The notes under the pieces: generated by a model | Databases searched by the model: none | What the model was told of the DNA's origin: nothing | Seen by the model: only the letters and a program-made list of their open reading frames with translations | Position numbers and translations under genes: made by a program | In this document: piece by piece, positions 1 to 8,070 of the stretch | How the letters are laid out: every line of letters begins with the position of its first letter | Position numbering within the stretch: the stretch's first letter is position 1 | Virus record (IMG/VR): IMGVR_UViG_3300028840_001555 | Location: 1-21,327 of that record | Source of the DNA: a virus | DNA: 21,327 nt | Reading direction: 5' to 3' (one strand)

Positions 1-44
1 AGTCTGGTACTTTTTAAAATTTCTTTCGTCGGCAATATCAACTA

Positions 45-2156
45 ATGGACAAGACTTCAGACGCATACAAAAGTCACCTTGCAAATGCTGGCAAGCGACA
101 GCGGCAGCAGACTCGCGCCGGCCAGGACATCGGCCCGTTGCCTGAAATCGTCGACGCTGCACGCCGTGCGTCATGCCGTGACGATTTGCGGCGATACCTG
201 CAAACGTACGAATCCGCAACATTCAATTTGCCGTTTTCGCCGTCGCATGATTTGATCATTGAGCACCTGCAACACATCGCGTTGAAAGGTGGCACGCAGG
301 TTTTGGTGGCGCCGCGTGGCAGCGGCAAATCGTCGATGACTGAGGCGGCGGGCCGATGGGCTATTTTGTACGGACATCGGAAATGGATTGTTCTGATTTC
401 GGACAATGAAGAGGCCGCAAAAGAGATGCTCGAATCGTGTCTCAGCGAGTTCGAGAACAACGATTTACTTTATGACGATTTTCCAGAAGCCTGCCATCCG
501 TATCGGGCGTTAGAAGGTGAGTCTCGCAAGTGCAACGGGCAGCGGCTCGACGGCGCACGTACGAAAATGAAGCTCGGTGCGAAGACGTTTCGTCTGCCTG
601 TTATTGATGGCTCGCTGTGCAGTGGTAGCCGAATCAGTTGCGTTGGCTACGGCGGGCGCATCCGCGGACTGAAGCAGAAGATGCCGGACGGCTCGACCGA
701 ACGTCCGGATTTCGTGATTATCGACGATCCGGCGAAGGATGAACAGAACACGACTGAGAAGCGACTGAAGACGCTTGAGAAGGGTATTCTCGGACTTGGC
801 GGGCCGGGCAAGAAGATCGCGTGTGCCGTGCTGGCAACAGTCCTTGAACGTGGTGACTATGCCGATACGCTGCGAGACAAGCGACTGCACCCTGAATGGC
901 GAGCCATCAGCATCCAGGCGATGGAATCGATGCCCGAACGGATGGACTTATGGGAACAGTGGCACGAAATTGACACTGAGTGTTACGGCGACGATGATCA
1001 CGAGCCGGCGCACCAGTTCGTGCGAGACAATTACGACGCGATGCATGAAGGTGCGAGCCATTATTGGCCTGAGCGTGTTGAACCTGGCGATGTTTCGGCT
1101 GTTGAGTCGGCGATGCGTGTCTATTTCAATCGTCGTGAGGCGTTCTTTTGCGAGCTGCAAAACGATCCAGAGGTGTCCGATGCAGTGGCATTGCTTGACG
1201 CGCCAATGATCATGCGGCGCACCAGTGGCCTGCCAGCCGGCATCGTACCGAACGACGCAACACACCTGACGGTCGGCATCGACTGTCACGCTAATGCGCT
1301 GTATTACGTTGTCACAGCGTGGAATGTCGAGGATTTCAGCGGCTGGCTTGTTCGGTATGGTGCTTATCCGGACCAAAAGCGGCGATTCTTCAAGCTGCAC
1401 GATGCACCGCGACCGCTCGGCAAGGAGGCACAGCAACACGGATATGCGACAGCTGAAGGTATACTGTACTATGGCATCATGCAAACGTTGCTTTCGGTGT
1501 GTCAATCCTATGCGTTGGTCGATGGTGGCACTATTGCAATAAATCAAGGCCTCATAGATGCTGGCTGGCAGACTGATACTGTCTACGCAGCCTTGCAGGC
1601 AGACATTCGAGCCACTGCACAAGATATTCGACCAACGGGCAATCTTGGATATGACATTGTTGTTCCATCGCATGCGCCGATCTTACCATCATTCGGTCGT
1701 GGCATCCGCGCAACGATGAACGAACTGAATGCACCGGTGCGGAAGAAACGCAAAGGCGAGCAGCGCGGCCGGCAATGGTACACACGAACCAGCGTTGGCA
1801 AGCCGCGCCACTGCGTCTTTGACGCGAACCATTGGAAGACGTTCATTCGTGACCGACTCGTTACACCGATTGGCGAGCCAGGCGGCCTAGTACTCTTCGG
1901 CGACGATCCACGTACGCACGAAATGCTGGCTGAGCACATCTTGGCCGAGATGCCGCAGACGGTCATGTCTGATTCACGTACGGTCGAGGAGTGGAAGCTC
2001 CGGCCGGGCGGCCCGGACAACCACCTGTTCGATTGCCTAGTGTTGTCGGCGGTCGCTGCCTCGATTGCCGGTGTTCATCTGCCGGGCGAAACGATACAAG
2101 CGGCACGTCGGCCGCGAAAAACCTACACCCCCCCGTCCCATAGTTACAGGAGATAG
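45..2156 (+). CDS. Phage terminase large subunit (packaging ATPase/nuclease)
   Basis: This 703-residue protein is the motor that translocates DNA into the prohead and cuts it. Residues 88-95 (APRGSGKS) form a Walker A P-loop, and about 223-229 (FVIIDDP) is the Walker B strand with its acidic pair. The C-terminal half looks like an RNase H-fold nuclease: Asp413 in a VGIDCH strand and Asp663 in HLFDCLVLSA are the likely metal ligands. It is somewhat longer than lambda gpA (641). The next gene begins 4 nt after its stop and the head genes follow, which fits the usual terminase-to-portal order. No small terminase is seen; it would lie upstream of the window. The ATG at 45 lacks a clear Shine-Dalgarno, so the start is the least certain part. 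The P-loop, Asp residues and order are visible; the role comes from the family. Confidence 0.93.
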   Translation: MDKTSDAYKSHLANAGKRQRQQTRAGQDIGPLPEIVDAARRASCRDDLRRYLQTYESATFNLPFSPSHDLIIEHLQHIALKGGTQVLVAPRGSGKSSMTEAAGRWAILYGHRKWIVLISDNEEAAKEMLESCLSEFENNDLLYDDFPEACHPYRALEGESRKCNGQRLDGARTKMKLGAKTFRLPVIDGSLCSGSRISCVGYGGRIRGLKQKMPDGSTERPDFVIIDDPAKDEQNTTEKRLKTLEKGILGLGGPGKKIACAVLATVLERGDYADTLRDKRLHPEWRAISIQAMESMPERMDLWEQWHEIDTECYGDDDHEPAHQFVRDNYDAMHEGASHYWPERVEPGDVSAVESAMRVYFNRREAFFCELQNDPEVSDAVALLDAPMIMRRTSGLPAGIVPNDATHLTVGIDCHANALYYVVTAWNVEDFSGWLVRYGAYPDQKRRFFKLHDAPRPLGKEAQQHGYATAEGILYYGIMQTLLSVCQSYALVDGGTIAINQGLIDAGWQTDTVYAALQADIRATAQDIRPTGNLGYDIVVPSHAPILPSFGRGIRATMNELNAPVRKKRKGEQRGRQWYTRTSVGKPRHCVFDANHWKTFIRDRLVTPIGEPGGLVLFGDDPRTHEMLAEHILAEMPQTVMSDSRTVEEWKLRPGGPDNHLFDCLVLSAVAASIAGVHLPGETIQAARRPRKTYTPPSHSYRR

Positions 2157-2160
2157 AAGA

Positions 2161-2379
2161 ATGCCGGATCATCCGAAAGCCACGAAAAGCTTTGCATGCC
2201 CTAATTGCGGTAAAGCGTTCAGCCAAGTGCAACGCACTTATTCAAAGGAAGGCGAAATGGTACGATACCGCCGATGCTTGCAGTGCGGTTCACGCTTCAC
2301 AACCAGCGAAGTTCCGCGACAAGCGGCGACACCAAAGAAAAAGGTGGCACGCAAGCGGCCGCCGAAAAAAAAAACATAA
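2161..2379 (+). CDS. Small NrdR-like zinc-ribbon protein with basic tail
   Basis: This 72-residue protein has a four-cysteine zinc ribbon (Cys13, Cys16, Cys39, Cys42). The second knuckle, RYRRCLQCGSRFTTSE, closely matches the N-terminal zinc ribbon of the transcription repressor NrdR, but the ATP-cone domain of NrdR is absent. Residues 51-72 are a Lys/Arg/Pro tail likely to bind nucleic acid. The start at 2161 is chosen because AGGAG at 2148-2152 lies 8 nt upstream and the terminase stop is at 2154-2156; longer readings in this frame lie inside the terminase gene. Its place beside the terminase suggests a DNA-recognition role in packaging (perhaps doing part of a small terminase's job) or regulation. 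Both are inference. A run of ten A lies at codons 69-72. Confidence 0.75.
   Translation: MPDHPKATKSFACPNCGKAFSQVQRTYSKEGEMVRYRRCLQCGSRFTTSEVPRQAATPKKKVARKRPPKKKT
2365..2374 (+). repeat. A10 homopolymer at the end of the zinc-ribbon gene
   Basis: Ten consecutive A residues encode the final lysines of the zinc-ribbon protein. Such a run can cause ribosomal or polymerase slippage, which here would only change the last few residues. It is also a place where sequencing errors are common. Confidence 0.6.
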
Positions 2380-2473
2380 AAAATATAGGAATGTCATATA
2401 TAGACAAAGGTACGCCATAAAACACACCATCATCGTGTAATATACAACTGTCGTCGACGGGCGATCCATTTAT

Positions 2474-2538
2474 AAAAGCGCAAATTCAAGGCCGTGTGGG
2501 GCCACACCCCTGCACGGTCTTTGTTTTTGCGCTTTTTT
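2474..2538 (+). terminator. Long two-tier hairpin, probable (bidirectional) intrinsic terminator
   Basis: AAAAGCGCAAA (2474-2484) pairs perfectly with TTTGCGCTTTT (2526-2536). Inside it, AAGGCCGTG (2488-2496) pairs with CACGGTCTT (2513-2521) with one G-U, and a GGGG/CCCC pair closes the tip. The outer arm runs into six T (2533-2538), the layout of an intrinsic terminator; the leading A run would serve the opposite strand. It lies in the 187-nt gap between the zinc-ribbon and gpW-like genes, in which I see no other gene. Transcripts from the terminase side should drop here unless read-through or antitermination occurs. Confidence 0.75.
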
Positions 2539-2566
2539 GTTTCTTGGCACGATGCAGGTGATGCAA

Positions 2567-2767
2567 ATGGCTGAAATCGATCCGGACACAATTGCGGAAA
2601 ACGCAACGAAACCACAATCGGCAAGCGGCGACGGCGAAAGCGTGTCGCAATATAGCATCAGTGAGCAGATTGCGGCGGATAAGTACCGCGCGAGCCAGGC
2701 GGCTGCGTCGTCTGGTGCCATCGGTATCCGCTTCATGACGGTGCGACCACCGGGAACGGCTGAATAA
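2567..2767 (+). CDS. gpW-like small head-completion protein
   Basis: This is a 66-residue acidic-to-neutral protein between the terminase and portal genes, where lambda has gpW (68 residues). A central helix-like stretch (SISEQIAADKYRASQAAASS, about 30-49) is followed by a beta-like tail ending in RPPGTAE. That pattern is seen in small proteins at this locus in lambda-type phages. By analogy it would plug or stabilise the portal end of the filled head. The ATG at 2567 is preferred because AGGTG (2556-2560) sits 6 nt upstream; in-frame ATGs at 2552 and 2561 and a TTG at 2537 are alternatives, the TTG lying in the terminator T-run. Its TAA overlaps the portal ATG (TAATG), so the two are translationally coupled. 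Function rests on position and size. Confidence 0.65.
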   Translation: MAEIDPDTIAENATKPQSASGDGESVSQYSISEQIAADKYRASQAAASSGAIGIRFMTVRPPGTAE

Positions 2768-4263
2768 TGGGTATGTTATCCAAGATTTTTGGCCGACGTG
2801 GCAAACCGTCAGCGGCCAAGCAGCTTAAAGCGACGTTGCAGCAGAATGACAAGTTGCGGCGCCAGCTTTTTAGCGTCATGGCATCGTACGATGCAGCGCA
2901 GTCCACCGACGCTAACACTCGTTACTGGACGGCGGCCGACAACCTTAGCGCCGACGCATCCAACAACGCTGGCACGCGGGAAACGCTTCGCAAACGTGCC
3001 CGCTATGAAATCGCAAACAACTCGTCGCTTGCAGGCATCGCAAAGACGCTTGCCAATGATCTAATTGGCACGCAGATTCGTTTGCAACTGACGGGCATGT
3101 CGGATGAAGTCGGCCGAATCGTCGAACGGCAGTTTCAAGAATGGGCCAAGGCGGTACGTCTGGCGGACAAGCTGCGGATGTTGCGGCGTGCCAAGCTCGT
3201 TGACGGCGAAGCGTTCGCACTGCTGGCGCACAATCCGGGAATTCGGTCGGCCGTGCAGTTGGATTTGGTGCCAATCGAATGCGATCGTGTCACCGATCCA
3301 TGGAACAGTGAAGTCGATCCGCAGAATGTTGACGGTGTGAAACTTGACGACTACGGCAATCCGGTTGCGTACTACGTTTTGCGGTCGCATCCCGGCTCGC
3401 AAGAGTGGAACGCGGTCACGACCGAATACGACACATATGATGCAGAACATGTCATTCACTGGTTTGCCTCTGAGCGGCCAGGCCAACATCGAGGCGTGCC
3501 AGAAATCACACCGGCACTGGAATCGTTTGCATCCCGTCGCGGTTATCAGCAAGCGGTGGTCGATGCAGCAAAGCTGGCAGCGCAATTCTCGCTTATCTAC
3601 AAAACATTGCAGACACCGGACGAGACAGCCCAATCGGTCGACGCGTCGACGCTCATCGATGTTGTCCGCAATATGATTCAGTTTGCGCCGGAAGGCTGGG
3701 AACCGGTGCAGCTAAAGGCCGAGCAGCCCGTTGCAGCGTTTGAAGGGTTTGACCGTCGCCTGCTTGGTGAAAACGCACGCTGCCTGAACATGCCGTTAAA
3801 TGTTGCGGCGGCCGATTCATCCGGCTACAACTACGCATCTGGTCGCCTCGATCATCAAGTGTATTGGCGGTCGCAGGATGTCGATCGTACTGATTTGGAA
3901 TTGACGGTGCTTGACCGCATCGTGCAGCGATGGGCGGCCGAAGCCATTTTGATCGACGGCTACCTACCGCAAGAGGTTCGTTACCTCGACACCGACTGGT
4001 CACACCAGTGGTACTACGACGGGCGCGAACACGTCGACCCGGAAAAGGAAGCGAAGGCGCAGACGGTACGCCTGACCAACAAAACAACAACGTATGCCGC
4101 AGAGGCCGCACGCAGCGGTTACGCGGACTGGCAAACCATGATGCGACAGCAAGCGGCGGAACAGACGTATGCCGCCGAGCTTGGCATCAGTACCCTTTAC
4201 GGAGAGCAAGCAAGTGGCACGCAAGAACCCGCGCCGCAAGGCGAGCCAACAGAACAAGCGTAA
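2767..4263 (+). CDS. Phage portal protein (lambda gpB family)
   Basis: This 498-residue protein should form the dodecameric ring at the unique head vertex, through which DNA enters and leaves and to which the tail connects. The N-terminal part (about 40-110) contains the lambda-type portal signature: a tyrosine/tryptophan-rich start (RYWTAADN), then RKRARYEIANNSSLAGI and KTLANDLIGT. A conserved middle (EHVIHWFASERPGQHRGVPE, about 223-242) is also typical of the family (Phage_portal_2). Its length is a little under lambda gpB (533). The ATG overlaps the previous stop in TAATG, and a second ATG lies two codons in. Its 3' end overlaps the protease-capsid gene by about 50 nt. Recognition is strong. 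Confidence 0.93.
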   Translation: MGMLSKIFGRRGKPSAAKQLKATLQQNDKLRRQLFSVMASYDAAQSTDANTRYWTAADNLSADASNNAGTRETLRKRARYEIANNSSLAGIAKTLANDLIGTQIRLQLTGMSDEVGRIVERQFQEWAKAVRLADKLRMLRRAKLVDGEAFALLAHNPGIRSAVQLDLVPIECDRVTDPWNSEVDPQNVDGVKLDDYGNPVAYYVLRSHPGSQEWNAVTTEYDTYDAEHVIHWFASERPGQHRGVPEITPALESFASRRGYQQAVVDAAKLAAQFSLIYKTLQTPDETAQSVDASTLIDVVRNMIQFAPEGWEPVQLKAEQPVAAFEGFDRRLLGENARCLNMPLNVAAADSSGYNYASGRLDHQVYWRSQDVDRTDLELTVLDRIVQRWAAEAILIDGYLPQEVRYLDTDWSHQWYYDGREHVDPEKEAKAQTVRLTNKTTTYAAEAARSGYADWQTMMRQQAAEQTYAAELGISTLYGEQASGTQEPAPQGEPTEQA

Positions 4264-6289
4264 GCAGGCCAGGATGCAGGCGTCCCGACAAATACCGCGC
4301 AAGCCTTACCCGATTCGCGCGACGGCTGCACCTGGTTCGCTTACGATTGCCAGCGATGCGGATGATGACGTCAAGTCATGTCACATCGTGGCCTATACGG
4401 GCGGCTTTCTAAATCTGCCCAATTACAAATTACCGGTTGTAGTGGACCTCGATTCGCTTCGCGTGCCCGAACGCCCGGTGATGCTATTGAAAAACCACGA
4501 CCAAGACCAACCGGTTGGCCATGTCACAGCCTGTCGTGTGGAAGATAACCAATTGCTAGCTGACGGTCTGCTGTCGGCTGCTACGGATGCGGCGGAAGAA
4601 ATCGTCACGTCCGCACGTCGCGGTTTCCCGTGGGGTGCAAGTATCGGTGCCGATCCAGAATCCCTGGAACCGGTCGCCGCTGGCGCGACGGTCACGATCA
4701 ATGGGCAAACACTCACTGGTCCGTTTTTGGTCGCTCGCAATACGGAGTTACGAGAAATTACGTTCTGTCCGTGCGGCGTTGACAGTTCGGCTTATGCAAC
4801 GGTTGCCGCGCAGTACGACATACAAGGAGAAGATGTTATGATGACACTTGAGCAATGGGCGGAAAGCCTGGGAATCGACTTGACGCAACTTGACGATGCA
4901 GCCGTGGCTGCGTTGGAAATCGCCTTCAACAGCTTGCAAGAGCCGATAACGGCCGAAGAAGAAGAGCCGGAGATTGAAGCGGCGGAAGAGCCTGCCGCAC
5001 CTGTCGAAGAAGAGAAAGCGGCCGAACCGGTTGCCGCCTCGCGTCCAGCGATTGCGACACCGAAGCAGAAGCTGCAAGCGTTGCGTGACCGCACTCCGCG
5101 CGCACCTGCCGGGCATCACGCCGCACCGAAGCAGCACGCCTCGCGAACGATTGAAGCCGCCTTGTGTCTGTCGGGTGGACTCGATGAAGATGCGATCGTC
5201 AACGACTATGGCGAGCGAACTGTCGAAGCGGCCCGCAAGGATTATCGCGGATGCTCGATTAAGCAACTGATGATTGAGTCGGCCCGTGCATCCGGTCAAA
5301 CGATCAATCCGTTCGGCTTTGGCGATTCGCACATCCGCGCCGCCTTGGAAACGGCCCGCTATAATCCGGGCATCCAAGCATCGGGCGGATTCAGTACGCT
5401 CAGCGTGTCGGGCATCTTGGCGAACGTCGCCAATAAGGCCTTGATGAATTCCTTCGACTCGCACAAGGAAACAGCCACAACGCTTTGTGATGACGACACC
5501 GCGCCGGACTTCAAGCAGAAGACACTGGCACGCTTCACACTCGGCGGCGGCCTGCAACTGGTTGGGCCGGCTGGCGAAATCCAAGATGTTGACGCCGACG
5601 ACGAGACGTACAACACGCAGGTCAAGACCCGCGCGGCCATGATCACGCTGACGCGTGAAATGATCATCAATGATGACCTTGGCGCGTTTCTGAAGATTCC
5701 GAAGCTGTTTGGTCGGAAGTCGAAACTTTCGCTCGATGAGGTGTTCTATACGCTGCTGCTCGCTAATACCGACAGCTTCTTTGCATCGGGCAACGGCAAT
5801 CTCGTTGCCACCGCATCGACTGAAGCGCTGAGCATTGACGGCCTGACCGCGGCCGAGGTACTGCTGGAAACGCAGACTGATAAGGTGGGTGATGCCATCG
5901 CGCCCGAAGGCAAGTATCTGGTGGTTCCTCCGCAGCTGAAGAACACAGCGCACGTTTTGATGACCTCGACGCACGTGAACGAAGCAGCAACCGCTGGCTC
6001 TCCTGCACCTGATGTCAACCCGCACAGTGGCAAGTATGAAATCGTTAGCTCGCCGTTTTTGCAGAATAGCGGCATCACTGGCTACAGCACCACGGCCTGG
6101 TATCTCTTCGCTGATCCGAAGGCCCTTCCGGCGTTCACGATCACGTATTTGAACGGTCAGAAATCGCCGACGATCGAAAACGCTGAAGTCGACTTCGCCA
6201 AGCTTGGCATGTCGTGGCGATGCGTCTTTGATTTTGGTGTCGATCAAACCGACCCGCGTGGTGCAGTCATGTCCGATGGTGCCGACTGA
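4214..6289 (+). CDS. Prohead protease / scaffold / major capsid fusion protein
   Basis: A 691-residue fusion read from GTG 4214, chosen because GGAGAG (4201-4206) is 7 nt upstream; ATG 4169 would add 15 residues deeper in the portal gene. Residues about 40-200 match HK97-type (S78-like) prohead proteases: His95 in LLKNHD, then PVGHV, then Ser143 in GASIGAD are the likely catalytic residues. Residues about 209-300 are Glu/Ala-rich and helix-prone, like a scaffold or delta domain. Residues about 300-691 are a HK97-fold capsid domain, with an FTLGGGLQLVGPAGE loop, a RAAMITLTREMIINDD helix and a C-terminal AEVDFAKLGMSWRCVFDFG strand. Protease-capsid fusions are known in phages. The protease would process the scaffold and mature the shell. 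A strong internal start (see 4824-4843) should give capsid protein without protease. Confidence 0.9.
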   Translation: MARKNPRRKASQQNKRKQARMQASRQIPRKPYPIRATAAPGSLTIASDADDDVKSCHIVAYTGGFLNLPNYKLPVVVDLDSLRVPERPVMLLKNHDQDQPVGHVTACRVEDNQLLADGLLSAATDAAEEIVTSARRGFPWGASIGADPESLEPVAAGATVTINGQTLTGPFLVARNTELREITFCPCGVDSSAYATVAAQYDIQGEDVMMTLEQWAESLGIDLTQLDDAAVAALEIAFNSLQEPITAEEEEPEIEAAEEPAAPVEEEKAAEPVAASRPAIATPKQKLQALRDRTPRAPAGHHAAPKQHASRTIEAALCLSGGLDEDAIVNDYGERTVEAARKDYRGCSIKQLMIESARASGQTINPFGFGDSHIRAALETARYNPGIQASGGFSTLSVSGILANVANKALMNSFDSHKETATTLCDDDTAPDFKQKTLARFTLGGGLQLVGPAGEIQDVDADDETYNTQVKTRAAMITLTREMIINDDLGAFLKIPKLFGRKSKLSLDEVFYTLLLANTDSFFASGNGNLVATASTEALSIDGLTAAEVLLETQTDKVGDAIAPEGKYLVVPPQLKNTAHVLMTSTHVNEAATAGSPAPDVNPHSGKYEIVSSPFLQNSGITGYSTTAWYLFADPKALPAFTITYLNGQKSPTIENAEVDFAKLGMSWRCVFDFGVDQTDPRGAVMSDGAD
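4824..4843 (+). promoter_or_regulatory. Internal Shine-Dalgarno and in-frame start for capsid precursor
   Basis: AAGGAG at 4824-4829 lies 8 nt before ATG 4838, with a second ATG at 4841; both are in frame with the fused gene. Initiation here would make a 483-residue product (4838-6289) holding the scaffold and capsid parts but no protease. The site falls exactly at the domain boundary and matches the consensus better than the site at the gene's own start. This is like lambda C/Nu3, where a shorter scaffold product starts inside a longer protease gene in the same frame. Confidence 0.75.
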
Positions 6290-6303
6290 TCGTAGCATTC
6301 AAC

Positions 6304-6336
6304 GCCGGGCCGCGCTTGTGCGGCTCGGCTTTATTT
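6304..6336 (+). terminator. Intrinsic terminator after the capsid gene
   Basis: GCCGGGCCGC (6304-6313) pairs with GCGGCTCGGC (6320-6329) over 10 bp with one G-U, with a 6-nt loop and a T-rich tail TTTATTT (6330-6336). It lies 15 nt after the capsid stop and 38 nt before the next start. Partial termination here would keep capsid mRNA more abundant than downstream mRNA. Confidence 0.8.
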
Positions 6337-6374
6337 GATTCGCGAACATAATTTTCTTTCTGGAGATACAAAAA

Positions 6375-7256
6375 ATGGCTCAGACCTATCAAGCAGTTTA
6401 CCGTCAAAGCGGCGGCGAAATCGACCACACACCTGCCAGTGCCGTAACGGCTGGTGACGTGGTAGTCATTGGCGACAACCTCGTATGCGTGGCGTCGGTG
6501 GACATTGCAGCTAGCGCACTCGGCTCGGTTCGTACCGGTGGCGTGTATGACATGGTAATCAAAAACGAAAGTATCACCGCCGGTGATGCGTTGTACTGGG
6601 ATGCCGATGGCGATCCGTACAATGGCACGGCGGGCACTGGTGCATTGACGGCAACGTCGAGCGCGGGTCCGTTTGCGGGCTGGGCGGCCGAAGCCGCGAT
6701 CGGTGGGACCGATGAGTTTGTGAGTATCGCACTGCGATCGGCCGAAGACGCCGCACCAAGTGCAACGTTTGCCGACATGGCAGCGGGTACAGGCATCTCG
6801 ACCGGAACCGGCACGATTTGCGAGCATTCGGTGACGAAAGTTGGCGGGCTTTACAAGACTGAAATTCTTGTCGATCTGACCGGCCTGAACAGTGGCGACA
6901 CCGCTGGCGACATCATCGGAGTGGATGGTGAAACAGCCAATTGTCACATTGGCCAAATCACAGCCGCGATCAATGGTGCAATTATTTCCGGTCGCGTCAC
7001 GTGCTTTGAGACGCCAGCCGGTGGCGATCCTGACATCAATATCTATTCGGCCACCGAAGCCACTGGCGCGCAAGATGCGGCCGTTGCCGACTTGACGGAA
7101 ACATCACTAATCAATCATGGCGATTGGACGGCCGAGGACATCGATCATCTCGATACGATGCCTGCCGCTGACGAGTATCTGTACTTGACGTGCGGTGACG
7201 CTACTGACGCTGATTACACGGCCGGTATTTTGCTCATCGAGCTGTGGGGTAAATAA
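6375..7256 (+). CDS. DUF2190-type capsid decoration protein with extra C-terminal domain
   Basis: This 293-residue protein follows the capsid gene directly. Residues 1 to about 117 look like DUF2190: a small beta-barrel with AGDVVVIGDNLVCVA and SITAGDALYWD turns and an AAEAAIGGTDEFVSIAL ending, a family found beside capsid genes and regarded as head decoration. Residues about 125-293 are a second beta-rich, Asp/Gly/Thr-rich domain that I do not recognise (starting near TICEHSVTKVGGLYKTE and ending near AGILLIELWGK). DUF2190 proteins alone are usually about 100-120 residues, so the second half is an addition, perhaps an exposed head-surface domain. GGAG at 6362-6365 supports ATG 6375. Its TAA overlaps the next ATG. 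The N-terminal assignment is moderately firm; the C-terminal role is inference. Confidence 0.75.
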   Translation: MAQTYQAVYRQSGGEIDHTPASAVTAGDVVVIGDNLVCVASVDIAASALGSVRTGGVYDMVIKNESITAGDALYWDADGDPYNGTAGTGALTATSSAGPFAGWAAEAAIGGTDEFVSIALRSAEDAAPSATFADMAAGTGISTGTGTICEHSVTKVGGLYKTEILVDLTGLNSGDTAGDIIGVDGETANCHIGQITAAINGAIISGRVTCFETPAGGDPDINIYSATEATGAQDAAVADLTETSLINHGDWTAEDIDHLDTMPAADEYLYLTCGDATDADYTAGILLIELWGK

Positions 7257-7618
7257 TGTCGCTAATGTCAGACGGGGCGGCCCTACGTGCCTCGCTGCGT
7301 AGTGCCGCCTTTGGCAGTGCAATCAGTTACACACGCGGCAGCACGCTGTCAGCGGCTATTGTCGCACGCTCTGCAATCGTGCAGCGTGAGATGATGACCG
7401 GCGAGAGTATCTTGATTGTCGACGGACGCGACTTTGTCTTTGCAGTTGCCGATGCGGTGTGGATTGAGGATGGAAGCTCGTTCACGCCGCAAGTCGGCGA
7501 CAAGATAGCATACGGTGGCAGCACGTACGAAGTCGCCAATCATGGCGATGTCTGCTACGAGCCATCGGACAGCAGCGGCGTTTCGATTCGCGTGCATACG
7601 GTAGAGGTGGCAAGTTAA
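7256..7618 (+). CDS. Probable head-closure / head-tail joining protein
   Basis: This 120-residue protein starts with a helix (about 1-18, MSDGAALRASLRSAAFGSA), followed by beta-rich segments (AISYTRGSTLSAAIVARSA, ESILIVDGRDFVFAVAD, GDKIAYGGSTYEV). Small proteins with this layout, containing a GDxI...YEV barrel, sit after the decoration gene in lambda-like modules and act as head-completion or connector proteins (lambda gpFII-like position). It is coupled by TAATG overlaps to both the decoration gene and the next gene, so equimolar production is likely. No catalytic motif is visible. The call rests on gene order, size and a beta-barrel-like pattern. Confidence 0.6.
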   Translation: MSLMSDGAALRASLRSAAFGSAISYTRGSTLSAAIVARSAIVQREMMTGESILIVDGRDFVFAVADAVWIEDGSSFTPQVGDKIAYGGSTYEVANHGDVCYEPSDSSGVSIRVHTVEVAS

Positions 7619-8070
7619 TGAGCATGACGACATACGCATCAGTGACGGACGTGACGCAGTGGTTTGCCGATGAGCTGGACGGTAATTCGTGGTCGGTGAA
7701 GTTCACGGCATCACGGTATTACTTGCCACTGACGGCACTGAAAGATATTAGCGTTGCTAAGGTGTGCGTGTATCCGTCCGAGATTACGACTACGCCACGC
7801 TCGCACAGCGAAATGGTCGACGAGGTTGACATTATCATCAAGGTCTACGCACGCGTAACCCTTGGCACGTTAGCCACGCAAGACAGTTACTTGAAACTCG
7901 TGGAGGAGATACGCGACCACTTTTTGCATCCCGACACGACACCGCCAAGCGGCATCGCCTGGGAAGGCAGCAACATGTTGCTAACCATCGACACCGACTT
8001 AATGAATGAAGACAATCTATTTTCCGCCACGCTTACTTTTCCAATGACATGCGTGAGGACAGTGACATGA
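7618..8070 (+). CDS. Probable tail terminator / tail completion protein
   Basis: This 150-residue protein follows the head-closure gene with a TAATG overlap; AGAGGTGG (7603-7610) is 7 nt before ATG 7618, and an alternative ATG lies two codons on. It has an alpha/beta pattern: an N-terminal helix, strands around KDISVAKVCVYP and EVDIIIKVYARV, a helix around SYLKLVEEIRDHFLHP, and paired strands NMLLTIDTDLMNEDNLFSATLTF at the end. This is the usual order of tail terminator (gpU-like) or completion proteins, which cap the tail tube and join it to the head connector. Its last codons overlap the protease start (ATGA). No firm family match can be made by eye. Confidence 0.55.
   Translation: MSMTTYASVTDVTQWFADELDGNSWSVKFTASRYYLPLTALKDISVAKVCVYPSEITTTPRSHSEMVDEVDIIIKVYARVTLGTLATQDSYLKLVEEIRDHFLHPDTTPPSGIAWEGSNMLLTIDTDLMNEDNLFSATLTFPMTCVRTVT

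Noticed and set aside
948-1673. 241-residue minus-strand frame
   Set aside because: It is antisense to the terminase nuclease region, has no recognisable motif, and the terminase frame explains the DNA.
2065-2160. ATG 2065 as start of the zinc-ribbon protein
   Set aside because: The extra 32 codons lie within the terminase gene in another frame and lack a ribosome site; AGGAG precedes ATG 2161.
2192-2440. 82-residue plus frame overlapping the zinc-ribbon gene, reachable by slippage at A10
   Set aside because: The frame has no protein-like pattern, and a shift at the last codons would only swap a basic tail for an unrelated one; homopolymer sequencing error is as likely.
4748-6298. 516-residue open frame on the minus strand
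   Set aside because: It lies fully opposite the capsid gene, is Arg/His/Cys-rich without domain pattern and has no ribosome site; it is a shadow of the capsid codon bias.
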